IMG/VR virus record: IMGVR_UViG_3300044623_000570
Coordinates: 1-28,099 of that record
DNA from: a virus
Direction: 5' to 3' (one strand)
Length of the DNA: 28,099 nucleotides
Shown here in pieces: positions 7,221-15,634 of the stretch. The notes under the pieces are model-generated. The model had not been told where the DNA came from and searched no databases. It saw only the letters and a program-made list of their open reading frames with translations. Made by a program: the position numbers and the translations under genes. Positions within the stretch are counted from its first letter, which is position 1, and every line of letters begins with the position of its first letter.

Positions 7221-9211
7221 TACTTAACTCTTCCTGTTCCAACTGGCGCTTTCTTACCAACTACAGGTCTATTAGTAATAGTTTTGCCTGTCTTTGTACC
7301 AGATGTTACGCCACCAGGACCTTTAGTTGATCTACCGCTTGCTCCAATAGTATCATCTCTTTGATTTCTTGTTTGCAATCTAGACTTCACTGCTGATGCT
7401 GCTGGACTTGCTGCGACAGGTTTAGCTGATGTTGGTTTTGCTGTGACAGGTTTATCGGCAGAAGGTTTAGCTGAACCGCCTGAACTTCCTGAAGATCCTG
7501 TAGCAGGTGTTGCTCCAGCACTATCTGGACTATTTTTATTTGATAAACCATACATAGCGCCACCAACAGCAGTCGCAACTGCGGCTTTACCAAGTCTACC
7601 AAGTAATTTTGATTTGCCGGTTTGACTTGCAACTTTTGTAGCGGCACTACCAACTGTTGCTGGTAGTCCTGGTCTATTAGCAACAGCAGGAACGCCTGGC
7701 TTATTTGCTACAGCAGGAACGCCTGGTTTCTTTGTCACAGCAGGAACACCTGGACGAGTTACAGTAGCAGGCTCAGTTGTTTTTCTAACTGCTACGCCAC
7801 CTTTACTAGGACCATAGTTCTCACTGCCTTTTCTTGCCTTCGCTAGATTATCGCTAAATCTACCACCAGCAGTGCCTGGTTTATTATACTTTGAAACATT
7901 TGCTGCCGCTTTTGAAGCAGCACTACCACCTTCTTTAGCAGCTGGTGATACTGGTGTTGATTTTGCTTTTGAAATAAAGTTATCAACAGCAGTTGGTGCT
8001 TTTGCAGCAGCCGTAGAAGCGGGTTCTCTTGCTGCCTGAGATACAGCTTTTGTAGACGAAGGAAGTGTTTTTGTAGTTGCTGCTACTGTATCATCTGCGC
8101 TTTTTTGAATTAGTTTTTTTGCACCGTATTTAACACCTGATTTTGCTAATCCAGCAACACCTGCAACTGTAGCTATATCGTCAGCAGCTTTACCTATTTT
8201 TGTTGCTGTAGGATTATTAAGTTCTGCTCTTTTAGATTTTTCTTTTTCTTGTTCCAACTCTTTTGCGTATGTTGTGCCTTGGCCTATACCAAGTTTAGCA
8301 CCCACATTCTTTACAGCATAGTCGCCTGCCGCAGCAACATAATCTCCACCCATACCTTGTGCAAATTTACGAACACCAGCATCGACTGCACCAATAGCGT
8401 TACTTACTTTTGTTCCAATAGAACTTGGTGCTACTGCTGGTTCTCTTGCAAGTCTAGCATTGGTTGAGTTTATGTCTTTTACAATATTTCCTCGCGCTTT
8501 TTGATCTGCAGGAGAAAAACTAACTCTTTCATTAAGCTGATCCGCCACGACCTGTCCTTCAACAGAAGCAGTTACGCTCGAATCATGACGGTCATTAAAA
8601 CCCTCGTTATTACTTTCACACATAGAAGCTTTCTTAGCTTCCTTGATGCTCTGAATCTTCTTTGTTAAAGCTGCCTTTTGATCCGATGTGATTTCTGTTG
8701 CCTTTGGTTTAGGTACTGTTGTTACGGTACCGCTGCCAGTAACTGTATCTCCAGGAATTGCCTTACTTGGATCACCCTCTTCGCTTACTGGAACGCAATT
8801 AGGAACTGGTTTGCCGCCCTTCTTCTTCATTCCAACCATCTTATAGTTTTTCCAGCATGGATCATCACCCTTCATCTTCTTTTCTGCTTCTTCAAGTTCA
8901 CCAGCAGCAGCTTTCTTTTTGTGTGTGCCTGCTCTGGCATGAGCTAGATCGTTTCCAGTAAATCCTGGTTTACCATCAAGATTAGCAAATTGCTTTTTGC
9001 TCATTTTAATTTTTTCATCAAGTGCTTCTACACCTTCGGTTAATACAGACTTATAAGCAGCATCCCACTCGCCCTGACGTTCGTGTGGAAGGACTCTACG
9101 GTCTTGAATACCAAACTTTTCGTTAACTGCCTTTATAGCATCACGATCAGCCTGGTTACTCTGCATAACCTGCTGAATAGCATCAATTAGTGGATCTTTC
9201 TTGTTAAGCAT
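7220..9211 (-). CDS. Large Ala/Gly/Lys-rich low-complexity phage protein
   Basis: 663 residues. About 1-100 is ordered (MLNKKDPLIDAIQQVMQSN, then QGEWDAAYKSVLTEGVEALDEKIKMSKKQFANLDG). GDDPCWKNYKMVGMKKKGG near residue 115 is a motif I recognise in other T4-like phage virion or processing proteins. The rest is Ala/Lys/Pro/Thr/Ser-rich and likely disordered, with a hydrophobic Ala/Gly patch near 545-560. Four 9-residue PGVPAV repeats occur (DNA 7649-7756). The tail is basic (VVGKKAPVGTGRVK). It may be an internal head or scaffold-like protein; function not established. Confidence 0.65.
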   Translation of the reverse strand: MLNKKDPLIDAIQQVMQSNQADRDAIKAVNEKFGIQDRRVLPHERQGEWDAAYKSVLTEGVEALDEKIKMSKKQFANLDGKPGFTGNDLAHARAGTHKKKAAAGELEEAEKKMKGDDPCWKNYKMVGMKKKGGKPVPNCVPVSEEGDPSKAIPGDTVTGSGTVTTVPKPKATEITSDQKAALTKKIQSIKEAKKASMCESNNEGFNDRHDSSVTASVEGQVVADQLNERVSFSPADQKARGNIVKDINSTNARLAREPAVAPSSIGTKVSNAIGAVDAGVRKFAQGMGGDYVAAAGDYAVKNVGAKLGIGQGTTYAKELEQEKEKSKRAELNNPTATKIGKAADDIATVAGVAGLAKSGVKYGAKKLIQKSADDTVAATTKTLPSSTKAVSQAAREPASTAAAKAPTAVDNFISKAKSTPVSPAAKEGGSAASKAAANVSKYNKPGTAGGRFSDNLAKARKGSENYGPSKGGVAVRKTTEPATVTRPGVPAVTKKPGVPAVANKPGVPAVANRPGLPATVGSAATKVASQTGKSKLLGRLGKAAVATAVGGAMYGLSNKNSPDSAGATPATGSSGSSGGSAKPSADKPVTAKPTSAKPVAASPAASAVKSRLQTRNQRDDTIGASGRSTKGPGGVTSGTKTGKTITNRPVVGKKAPVGTGRVK
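7649..7756 (-). repeat. Four tandem 27-bp repeats encoding (R/K)PGVPAVxx
   Basis: Inside the 663-residue gene, a 27-bp unit repeats four times, giving RPGVPAVTK, KPGVPAVAN, KPGVPAVAN and RPGLPATVG. The core acagcaggaacgcctgg is exact at 7683-7699 and 7710-7726 and nearly exact at 7737-7753. It is a coding minisatellite and probably varies in copy number. Confidence 0.85.
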
Positions 9212-9237
9212 TTCTTTATTCCTTTTGAATTTAATTA

Positions 9238-9245
9238 TATTTATT
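9238..9245 (-). promoter_or_regulatory. Late-promoter-like AATAAATA
   Basis: AATAAATA lies 27 nt upstream of the 663-residue gene's ATG, in the 40-nt gap after the 1073-residue gene. AT-rich surroundings lower its value; the Shine-Dalgarno AAAGGAA follows. Confidence 0.35.
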
Positions 9246-9251
9246 TAAACT

Positions 9252-12200
9252 TTATTCTTCGCAGTTCCAACGTCTAAGCGACATAGCCTTTCGTGTTGGT
9301 CTGCCTTTTTCGTCTTTCATTGGGCCAGGCATACCGCCCATTCTTGCACAAAATGACTTACGGCGTTTGGCAGCTTTACCATCAGGATCTAACTTTGATG
9401 GTGGTGTTGTAACTGCTGTTTTAATACCAAATTTCTTTGCGCCTTTTCTTGTTAGACCTGCACCACTTTCGGTTGATCTGTAATAACCTTTTGAATCTGC
9501 ACCGCGTTCATTAAGTTCTTTTGATTCCTCTTTCATAGCCTGTGCTGTAGCAATACTAAACTTCTTTTCGTCAGAATATTCAGGATTTTCTCTTTTTATA
9601 GCATCGGCAATTTCATTTCTTTTTTTAATTTGGGCTTTAGACATAGCTTCTGCAATAGATGCTTTGATTGGAGTAACTGGTTCTTTTTCATCCATCAAAG
9701 CAGCATGTTTCTTTTCTTGTGTAGAACGGAAATCAATCTTCTTCTTATATGCTTTCAATGATAGTTCGGTTACGGAAGTTACAGAATTTCTATCATCTTT
9801 ATTTTGATTATTGATTGAACTCAGATCGTCGTAACCTAAACCAAAACCTTCTTTCATTTTCTTAAGAGACTTTGGCTTCGTATGATCACAACCACAACCA
9901 GCAGCCTCAAGTCTTAGAGCGGCCTCGATCAACTTTTGTTCAGCAAGATTACCATACTTTTCAGCAAACTTTTGTTGTGTCTTTGGACTTAATGCCCACT
10001 CTTGAATGGACTTTGATGCTTCATATACAGAATTGCCGATATTACCAAATCCAGTCACAAGTGCTGGTGATACCTGAATGCCATACTCTGGACCAAGACC
10101 GCCACTCTTAGGTAAACCAAACTTACCGCGTGGAATAACATTATCTTCTGCCACTTCTTGACCTGGCGTCATCTTCTTATAAATCTTCGCAAGACTATCT
10201 GTACCAATTTCACGATTAGCTGGTTTCTTCATGTAACTTTCGAAGCTTGTATCTATTGTTTCGGCAAGTTTACGCTTGATTTTTTTCTCTATTCTATTGT
10301 GCTTCTTATATTCTTTTTCTTGATCAATATTCTCGCGACCTTCGTTCATGTTTTGAACCCTTACTAGTTTGCCACCTTTACTGTGGTATAATACCTTGTT
10401 TTCGTTTCCTACTTTACGACCAAATCTACCAAATCCATAGTATGATAGTCCAAGCTTTCTTGCTTGTGCCATCAGCTCATTATCTGGCTTATGAATAACA
10501 TTTGGAACATTTTGACGAACCTGTGTGAGAGTTTTAGTTGCTCTTGGTTCTTGATATGTGATGCCGCGCTTCTGTGCTTCCTTTTCAATCCACGCCTTTG
10601 CTGCTGGATTTTGATTATCAGCGCGAACAAACTGTTGTGCCATGCGACGAACACGATTGAAGTTTGTTTGAATCTTTTCTTTTTCTTCAGGAGATACTTT
10701 ACGAATGTCAGCGGTGTTATCTACTACTGTAAAGTTCTTATTGCCGAATATCTTCTGTAGTTCACCGATATTCTTCTGTGCTAAATCCCACTTCTCTTGA
10801 CGGATATCGGAAGAGTTATCTGGCATACCTTGCTTGTCTGTGCCATCTGGAACTTTACGCTTACCCATCTTACCGCGTTCAACATTACGCTCACGCGAAA
10901 CTTCATTAGAAGTGTTTACGAATACCATCATAGTTTCGTAACCGTCAGCCTCAAGATTCCTCTTAACTGTCTTAATCTTTTCTAAATCGTCTGCGGTGCC
11001 ATTAATGATAAGCCCTAGACGACCTGAAAGAGCTAGTCTTTCTTGTTCTTTGGTAATGTTCTTCGCGCGACCGCGAACAATATCACGCTCGACTCTTTCT
11101 TCATCAGGCATTTCAAGATCAAGACCATTCTTCTGCATTAGATATTCAAAAGCAACATCCGAATTGACTTCTCTTAGCCCTTCACCACGAAGAACTGAAT
11201 TCATTACAAAGTCTTTACCGGAACCTGGGCCGCCCGCTAAGAAGATAGCCTTGAGTTTGCCTGGATCATTGATACCTTCTTGAAGATTCTTTTTTAGATA
11301 TTCTTTTCTTGATTCTTCATCTTTCCATTCACCCTCATCAGTGTCTAAGACTTGAGTTGAATTCGAAGCCTGCATCTTCTTTGTGTCTGCGATGTTTTGT
11401 GTTAGATAGTTAGAAACAACTGTAGGCGATACTTGCCCTGTAACATATCCCATACCTCTTATATCACCACCAGAAGCATGATTTGCAGCGTGATCTTCTA
11501 CAACATAACCTTGCTTGAACATATCTGGATTAGACTTTGCAAACCAGCGCATGATCTTACCTGCTTCTAAGTTTGCTTCGTTCTCAATATCGGATCCAGT
11601 AGAACCTTCCTTAGCAATATCTTTACCTAGTTTTCCATCTTCATTCTGCTTATGATGTACAAGTTCATGTGCAACAGAACGGAATATATCCATAGGGTGC
11701 CTATTCATAGTAGACACTGATAGTTCATTAGATGATGGATTGTATGCTGCGAATGAATTGTATCCGTCTTTATCGGTCTTATATCTAAGATTAGGCATAG
11801 ACTTTAGACCAAGTTTATCAGACGCAAAAGACACGAAAGAGTCCAGCATTGGTGCTAGTTCTTTGCGTGTCACTTCTTCGTTTAGGGAATGATGTTTGCG
11901 GATTTGTGTGAAAACTTTGCGAACATGACTATCAGGCATACCAGGATGATATGCTTTAAAATGATCGTAGTTGCCATCTTTAGCCAGTTTTTCAAGCTTA
12001 GACGCTGATACAGAACTGGTTAGTTCTGCGCGACTCATCTTGCGAGGATCTTTATTACTCTCTGTTCGTTCACCACCAGCAGCATGTACTTGCCAGCTTT
12101 TGAAATGAAATGGGACGTTACCTTTTTTATCTTTATTACCATTGTACTTTTGTAGGAAACTTTTGTATTCCTCAACACGGTCTGAACCCGCGACAAGGTG

Positions 12201-12473
12201 TAAATGATCATGATGTTTATTGAGATGGGATAAGAAGGCAGGTAAAGTCTTGGTATGCTCGGTGCCCGTATCTACAGGGTGAGCGAATACTTTTTCTGCG
12301 TGGGATTTCTTGGTTTTGATATCAAGTGGTTCGGCTGTACCCGAAAGACCTATTGAAAGTTTACCACCAGTCTTGGTTGCTATATCTTTTGCTTGATCAA
12401 TAGCTGCTTTGTGACCGATGGTAGGTATGCGTACTTTGCCATAAAAGGCAACGCCAGTGGTTTTCTTTTTCAT
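9252..12473 (-). CDS. Giant fusion: nucleotidyltransferase, HExxH protease, P-loop kinase, basic DUF6321-like tail
   Basis: 1073 residues. Residues 1-180 resemble the NMNAT/cytidylyltransferase fold: GVAFYGKVRIPTIGHKAAI has the TxGH nucleotide site (H21), with SVSASKLEKLAKDG (154-167) in place of the ISSTxIR motif. Residues about 205-310 carry SVAHELVHHKQ (H269, E270, H273) and a downstream IENEAN Glu, a zinc metalloprotease pattern. Residues 408-600 contain a Walker A GGPGSGKD (414-421), VNSD, and an Arg-rich lid (SRERNVERGK), like polynucleotide/zeta-type kinases. The last 60 residues (RRKSFCARMGGMPGPMKDEKG) match a tail motif seen in other phage proteins. It follows the HAD and ligase-like genes, suggesting nucleic-acid repair. 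Expression is probably late-gated by a hairpin at 12480-12507. Domain calls are motif-based. Confidence 0.8.
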   Translation of the reverse strand: MKKKTTGVAFYGKVRIPTIGHKAAIDQAKDIATKTGGKLSIGLSGTAEPLDIKTKKSHAEKVFAHPVDTGTEHTKTLPAFLSHLNKHHDHLHLVAGSDRVEEYKSFLQKYNGNKDKKGNVPFHFKSWQVHAAGGERTESNKDPRKMSRAELTSSVSASKLEKLAKDGNYDHFKAYHPGMPDSHVRKVFTQIRKHHSLNEEVTRKELAPMLDSFVSFASDKLGLKSMPNLRYKTDKDGYNSFAAYNPSSNELSVSTMNRHPMDIFRSVAHELVHHKQNEDGKLGKDIAKEGSTGSDIENEANLEAGKIMRWFAKSNPDMFKQGYVVEDHAANHASGGDIRGMGYVTGQVSPTVVSNYLTQNIADTKKMQASNSTQVLDTDEGEWKDEESRKEYLKKNLQEGINDPGKLKAIFLAGGPGSGKDFVMNSVLRGEGLREVNSDVAFEYLMQKNGLDLEMPDEERVERDIVRGRAKNITKEQERLALSGRLGLIINGTADDLEKIKTVKRNLEADGYETMMVFVNTSNEVSRERNVERGKMGKRKVPDGTDKQGMPDNSSDIRQEKWDLAQKNIGELQKIFGNKNFTVVDNTADIRKVSPEEKEKIQTNFNRVRRMAQQFVRADNQNPAAKAWIEKEAQKRGITYQEPRATKTLTQVRQNVPNVIHKPDNELMAQARKLGLSYYGFGRFGRKVGNENKVLYHSKGGKLVRVQNMNEGRENIDQEKEYKKHNRIEKKIKRKLAETIDTSFESYMKKPANREIGTDSLAKIYKKMTPGQEVAEDNVIPRGKFGLPKSGGLGPEYGIQVSPALVTGFGNIGNSVYEASKSIQEWALSPKTQQKFAEKYGNLAEQKLIEAALRLEAAGCGCDHTKPKSLKKMKEGFGLGYDDLSSINNQNKDDRNSVTSVTELSLKAYKKKIDFRSTQEKKHAALMDEKEPVTPIKASIAEAMSKAQIKKRNEIADAIKRENPEYSDEKKFSIATAQAMKEESKELNERGADSKGYYRSTESGAGLTRKGAKKFGIKTAVTTPPSKLDPDGKAAKRRKSFCARMGGMPGPMKDEKGRPTRKAMSLRRWNCEE

Positions 12474-12479
12474 TATTTC

Positions 12480-12515
12480 CCTCTATAGGAACGTTAATCT
12501 ATAGAGGTATTTAGT
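12480..12515 (-). promoter_or_regulatory. SD-sequestering hairpin overlapped by late-promoter motif
   Basis: A perfect 9-bp stem (CCTCTATAG/CTATAGAGG, 12499-12507 and 12480-12488, 10-nt loop) holds the GAGG Shine-Dalgarno of the 1073-residue gene in its 3' arm, 6 nt before ATG 12473. ACTAAATA (12515-12508) abuts the 5' arm. Transcription from it would start about 6 nt later, inside the arm, leaving only about 4 bp of stem. Confidence 0.6.
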
Positions 12516-12520
12516 AAACT

Positions 12521-13207
12521 TTAACTTTCGTAGAGCTTACGTACTATTGTCGATTTCGCAACAGAAATGACGCTTTCAGCTATCGCTTTCTTTGGTAGAT
12601 ATTTTGATACCTTGCCGTTTTTTACGAGATATCCAATAGCTTCTACACCAGGATACATTGCGGCCACCTTGTATAGCATATCCAGATTCTTCTCATGATC
12701 ATCCCACATACGAATCCTATCCCACTTACCAGAGGCAAGATACTTCTTTATGATAACGCCCTTATTGATATGTGCTGGTGAGCTTGGCTTTAACTTAGAT
12801 AGGTTGCCAGAACGCTCAACATAGACATGATCAATAGGAAATCCATGATCACGAAAGGCTTCTAGAAACTCTTTATGGTCATCGAAGTCTGCTCTGGCAG
12901 TAATGATGATAGAGTGAGAGTTTTCAGACTGATTCATTACGATACTTTTGGCTCTATCTAGAACATTGCTGATTGGCTTGAATGTATCACGAAAGATTTT
13001 ACCGGAACGAAACTGAGAAAAATCCAACTCTTCACCTTGACCTAGCTTATAGGTGTTATACTCACCCGCTGAAAGAGATTTGATTACTTTGCCGTTTTTC
13101 TTTATGTCTACTTTTGCGGATGTTTTGCCTAAAGTGTCATCAATGTCCCACACATTCAAGGTGCGAACTTCATTTTTATGCTCTCTTAAATAATCACTCA
13201 GTTTCAT
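12521..13207 (-). CDS. HAD-superfamily phosphatase
   Basis: Likely hydrolyses a phosphomonoester; in this setting perhaps a nucleic-acid 3' or 5' phosphate. Start chosen at ATG 13207, in ATGA overlap with the upstream gene (a TTG 9 nt earlier is less likely), giving 228 residues. HAD motif I is NVWDIDDTLG (nucleophile D21, acid D23). Motif II is in HSIIITARAD, motif III Lys in NKGVIIKKYL, and motif IV in RMWDDHEKNLDML. Coupling to the ligase-like gene upstream and the kinase fusion downstream suggests an end-healing role, by analogy with T4 Pnkp, whose phosphatase is also HAD-type. Substrate unproven. Confidence 0.85.
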   Translation of the reverse strand: MKLSDYLREHKNEVRTLNVWDIDDTLGKTSAKVDIKKNGKVIKSLSAGEYNTYKLGQGEELDFSQFRSGKIFRDTFKPISNVLDRAKSIVMNQSENSHSIIITARADFDDHKEFLEAFRDHGFPIDHVYVERSGNLSKLKPSSPAHINKGVIIKKYLASGKWDRIRMWDDHEKNLDMLYKVAAMYPGVEAIGYLVKNGKVSKYLPKKAIAESVISVAKSTIVRKLYES

Positions 13208-14442
13208 TTGGACCAATTCTTTGTGGCGTTGAAGTTTGCTTGTGAGAATTCTAAACGATCTATCAGTTTGACTGCTTTGCCAATCTTATCAATGGCAACA
13301 AATCCTTCTGGAGATGTTACCTTTAATCCAGTGGCATCTGTTCTAAGATATGTTCCGACAGCATCCTGTACCTGTTGGAGTTTCTTTACTATCATATTTT
13401 TAGCACGAACGAGCAAGTTTTGCAAGTCAAAAATCTTCTTTAACTCATTTTTATTTGACTTATAAAAATTCATAACGATATTTTTTTCCATTTGACGTTT
13501 CTGCTTTGTGTCTGCTTTCTTAGCCTCTATAATAGACTTGTTAAGCTTTTCTTCCACAGTAGAAATAAGTCCAGCTACATGTTGTGATGTATTCGTAATT
13601 TCTTTTCCTTCACGGACTTTCAAATTATTCCACGCTTTGATTGTAATTTTATAGGTATCATTTACCGCAATCTCATTCAAAACTCTGGCAGGTATTGTTC
13701 TGAACAATGAGCCTGCTTGAGACAAAATCGAAGTTAGTTCATCTGTTTCCTGCTTCGTGAATGTAGCAGTTCCTGTGGCATCAACAAAAGAAGCATCACG
13801 ATACCAAACGTTTCTCGATTGCTTGAATTTACCAATGTCAGCACCAAAAGATGCCTGCATATCTTCCATTGTATTTCCATTATATGTTGTGTGCCAAACA
13901 ACACCTAACTTAGCTGACTTTATAGACTGAGCAAGTTTACTATCGTTTGGTACAGCGTAGACTATTGTGTTTGGTTGAAAAGTAACATAAGATTTGCCTT
14001 CAATCGTTTCAATCTTTAAGTCTTCAGAGGTAAACATCATATCGCCCTGCATTACTCCATTGATTCCAAGTTCAGGCAAGTATCTAAGAGCCACTTTGAG
14101 CTTTGCGTTTAGACCTGATGCTGGATAACTAGCATCAATATCGGCTGAAGTATAATTGAGTTTAGCATTCTTAGCGAACACTCCTTTGGTACCAACAAAG
14201 AACTTACCGTTCTCCGGATTGATACCAGCAAAGATGGCAGGTGCGCCATCCCATTTCGTTGTTAAGTTAACACTTCTACCAGTAGCATGACCAGCGAGCA
14301 TATCACGAAGAGACTGTAGAAAGGATATCGCACCTCTTGTGCCAGAAACTCCTCCATTGAGTACTTCGTCCTCCAAGTGTTCTAAGTGAAGGTTCTTACC
14401 TTCTTTTGATTCTGTTATATAGTCTTGATAATTTAACATCAT
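13204..14442 (-). CDS. Putative nucleic-acid ligase-like nucleotidyltransferase (DUF6267-like)
   Basis: 412 residues. I see an ordered motif set of covalent nucleotidyltransferases: TTKWDGAPAIF (motif I, KxDG, K63 as candidate nucleophile), GVMQGDMMF (about 126-134, motif III-like), SPEGFVAID (E379, motif IV-like) and AVKLIDR (K392, motif V-like). A helical basic region (about 290-365) separates them. I recall such phage proteins annotated as DUF6267, of unknown function. It overlaps both neighbours by 4 nt (ATGA) and sits with HAD phosphatase and kinase genes, supporting nucleic-acid sealing. The spacing III-IV is long, so it may be divergent or inactive. Activity is inference. Confidence 0.7.
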   Translation of the reverse strand: MMLNYQDYITESKEGKNLHLEHLEDEVLNGGVSGTRGAISFLQSLRDMLAGHATGRSVNLTTKWDGAPAIFAGINPENGKFFVGTKGVFAKNAKLNYTSADIDASYPASGLNAKLKVALRYLPELGINGVMQGDMMFTSEDLKIETIEGKSYVTFQPNTIVYAVPNDSKLAQSIKSAKLGVVWHTTYNGNTMEDMQASFGADIGKFKQSRNVWYRDASFVDATGTATFTKQETDELTSILSQAGSLFRTIPARVLNEIAVNDTYKITIKAWNNLKVREGKEITNTSQHVAGLISTVEEKLNKSIIEAKKADTKQKRQMEKNIVMNFYKSNKNELKKIFDLQNLLVRAKNMIVKKLQQVQDAVGTYLRTDATGLKVTSPEGFVAIDKIGKAVKLIDRLEFSQANFNATKNWSK

Positions 14443-15404
14443 GGTTGGAATCCAAGTTTGTCTAATTTTAATCTGCCAGAACTGCTTCTTCTTTCAACGC
14501 CCTGCTTTGATCTAAGTTTTGCTTTCTTTTGTGCTGTTCTAGGATTATCTATTGAAAAAGAAAGTTTGCCCTTACTACTCAAATCAAATTTTAAAAACAA
14601 AACATTACCTTCTGTTACATCAACAAAAAGGTCATGGTAACTTGAATCATTTTCAGATTGTTGAACTAGAAGCTTTTCAAATATAAAATTGATCATTGTG
14701 CCTGATACTTCTTCGGTATCTTCGTATTTTTTTGCCGCTGTAGGATCTGATTTTATAAGACTCATTATAGATTTTGGTACATTTTTTAGAATCACATCAT
14801 TCTGATTCAATTGATTGATTACACCAGTATATTCGCTTTGAGTGACCTTAACAAGTTTTGGATAGTGTTTTGCTATTGCGCTAATTGGTCCTGATACGAC
14901 ATTTTTTGTATTCAGTATTTCAAACACTTTAAAATATTTTGTTTTTGCCCATTTATCTGACAGGGTTTTATTTGTTCTTACTAATCTAACAACATCTCCA
15001 GGTTTAAGAGTATTTGTTCCACCTTTTTTCTGCTTGTTCGAAACTAAAATTTCTTCTTTGCCTCTATAAACTTTGAAGTCATAGAGTGCTTCCGTATCCG
15101 ATGTTGAAAAGTATGTGTGATCACTTGGTTTAAGTCCACTAATAAGCCTATTTTCTTGGCACCAAATAGGACCCATGACTTCAGCAAAGAAGTTTTTTAT
15201 ATCGCTTATCTCGGCAGTATTCAATTTACTTATGTCTACAACGCTTCCATTTGCTGCATTCATAATATTCAAACATACATCAGCAACGTTTTTCTGTCTC
15301 GTTTTTGTTTTCGACATTGCTGTAAGTTTTGTTATTACTTTTTTTTTGTGTAGGGATATTGTGTTTTTTGTGCCCACAACGCCCATTTGAGATGGTTTCA
15401 ACAT
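14439..15404 (-). CDS. Unknown phage protein, possible nuclease-like core
   Basis: 321 residues. The N-terminus is basic (KKKVITKLTAMSKTKTRQ). Around 105-140, TSDTEALYDFKVYRGKEEILVSNKQKKGGTNTLKPGD could be a D...xxK strand-turn-strand reminiscent of PD-(D/E)xK nucleases, but the pattern is weak (S instead of E before NK). The C-terminus is basic (RTAQKKAKLRSKQGVERRSSSGRLKLDK). It is first in the ligase-like/HAD/fusion operon, with a GATAAATA late motif 24 nt upstream and AGGA before the ATG. Function unknown; membership of the repair-like cluster is by position. Confidence 0.65.
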   Translation of the reverse strand: MLKPSQMGVVGTKNTISLHKKKVITKLTAMSKTKTRQKNVADVCLNIMNAANGSVVDISKLNTAEISDIKNFFAEVMGPIWCQENRLISGLKPSDHTYFSTSDTEALYDFKVYRGKEEILVSNKQKKGGTNTLKPGDVVRLVRTNKTLSDKWAKTKYFKVFEILNTKNVVSGPISAIAKHYPKLVKVTQSEYTGVINQLNQNDVILKNVPKSIMSLIKSDPTAAKKYEDTEEVSGTMINFIFEKLLVQQSENDSSYHDLFVDVTEGNVLFLKFDLSSKGKLSFSIDNPRTAQKKAKLRSKQGVERRSSSGRLKLDKLGFQP

Positions 15405-15427
15405 GATAGATCCTATACATTTTAAAG

Positions 15428-15435
15428 TATTTATC
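15428..15435 (-). promoter_or_regulatory. T4-like late promoter motif GATAAATA
   Basis: GATAAATA lies 24 nt upstream of the 321-residue gene and overlaps the 3' end of the Zn-ribbon gene. Same sequence as at 3184-3191; probable late start for the repair-like operon. Confidence 0.6.
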
Positions 15436-15601
15436 TACTCCATTTTCCGAGTGGACACTGGGCAAAAGGTATGAATGCCTTGTATTCCATAAAGCATCCG
15501 CACTCTTTACATCGCGTAGATTCCTTATCATATCGATCACAGAAGTTGCAGACTTCTAGTCGTTCTTCTTTGATTATTCTTCTTTGTTCGAATGGATTCA
15601 T
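15431..15601 (-). CDS. Small zinc-ribbon protein
   Basis: The ATG at 15601 gives 56 residues (a GTG 15 nt earlier lies in the terminator stem). Cysteines pair as CNFC (C18, C21) and CKEC-GC (C31, C34, C36), followed by a C-terminal AQCPLGKW. This RLEVCxxCxxY...TRCKxCGCF...CPLGKW pattern is common in small phage proteins of unknown role, probably binding one or two zinc ions. No Shine-Dalgarno is visible, since an intrinsic terminator ends only 5 nt before the start codon. Translation may therefore depend on read-through. Confidence 0.75.
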   Translation of the reverse strand: MNPFEQRRIIKEERLEVCNFCDRYDKESTRCKECGCFMEYKAFIPFAQCPLGKWSR

Positions 15602-15606
15602 AACGC

Positions 15607-15628
15607 AAAAGGGCACCCGAAGGTGCCC
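15607..15628 (-). terminator. Intrinsic terminator after the glycine-rich secreted protein gene
   Basis: On the minus strand GGGCACC-TTCG-GGTGCCC forms a 7-bp stem with a UUCG tetraloop, followed by TTTT. It ends the 110-residue gene's transcript just before the small Zn-ribbon gene. Confidence 0.8.
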
Positions 15629-15634
15629 ACTTTC

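Noticed and set aside
12480-12507. The 9-bp inverted repeat as a terminator
   Set aside because: No T-tract follows on either strand and it sits 6 nt before a start codon with the Shine-Dalgarno in its arm.
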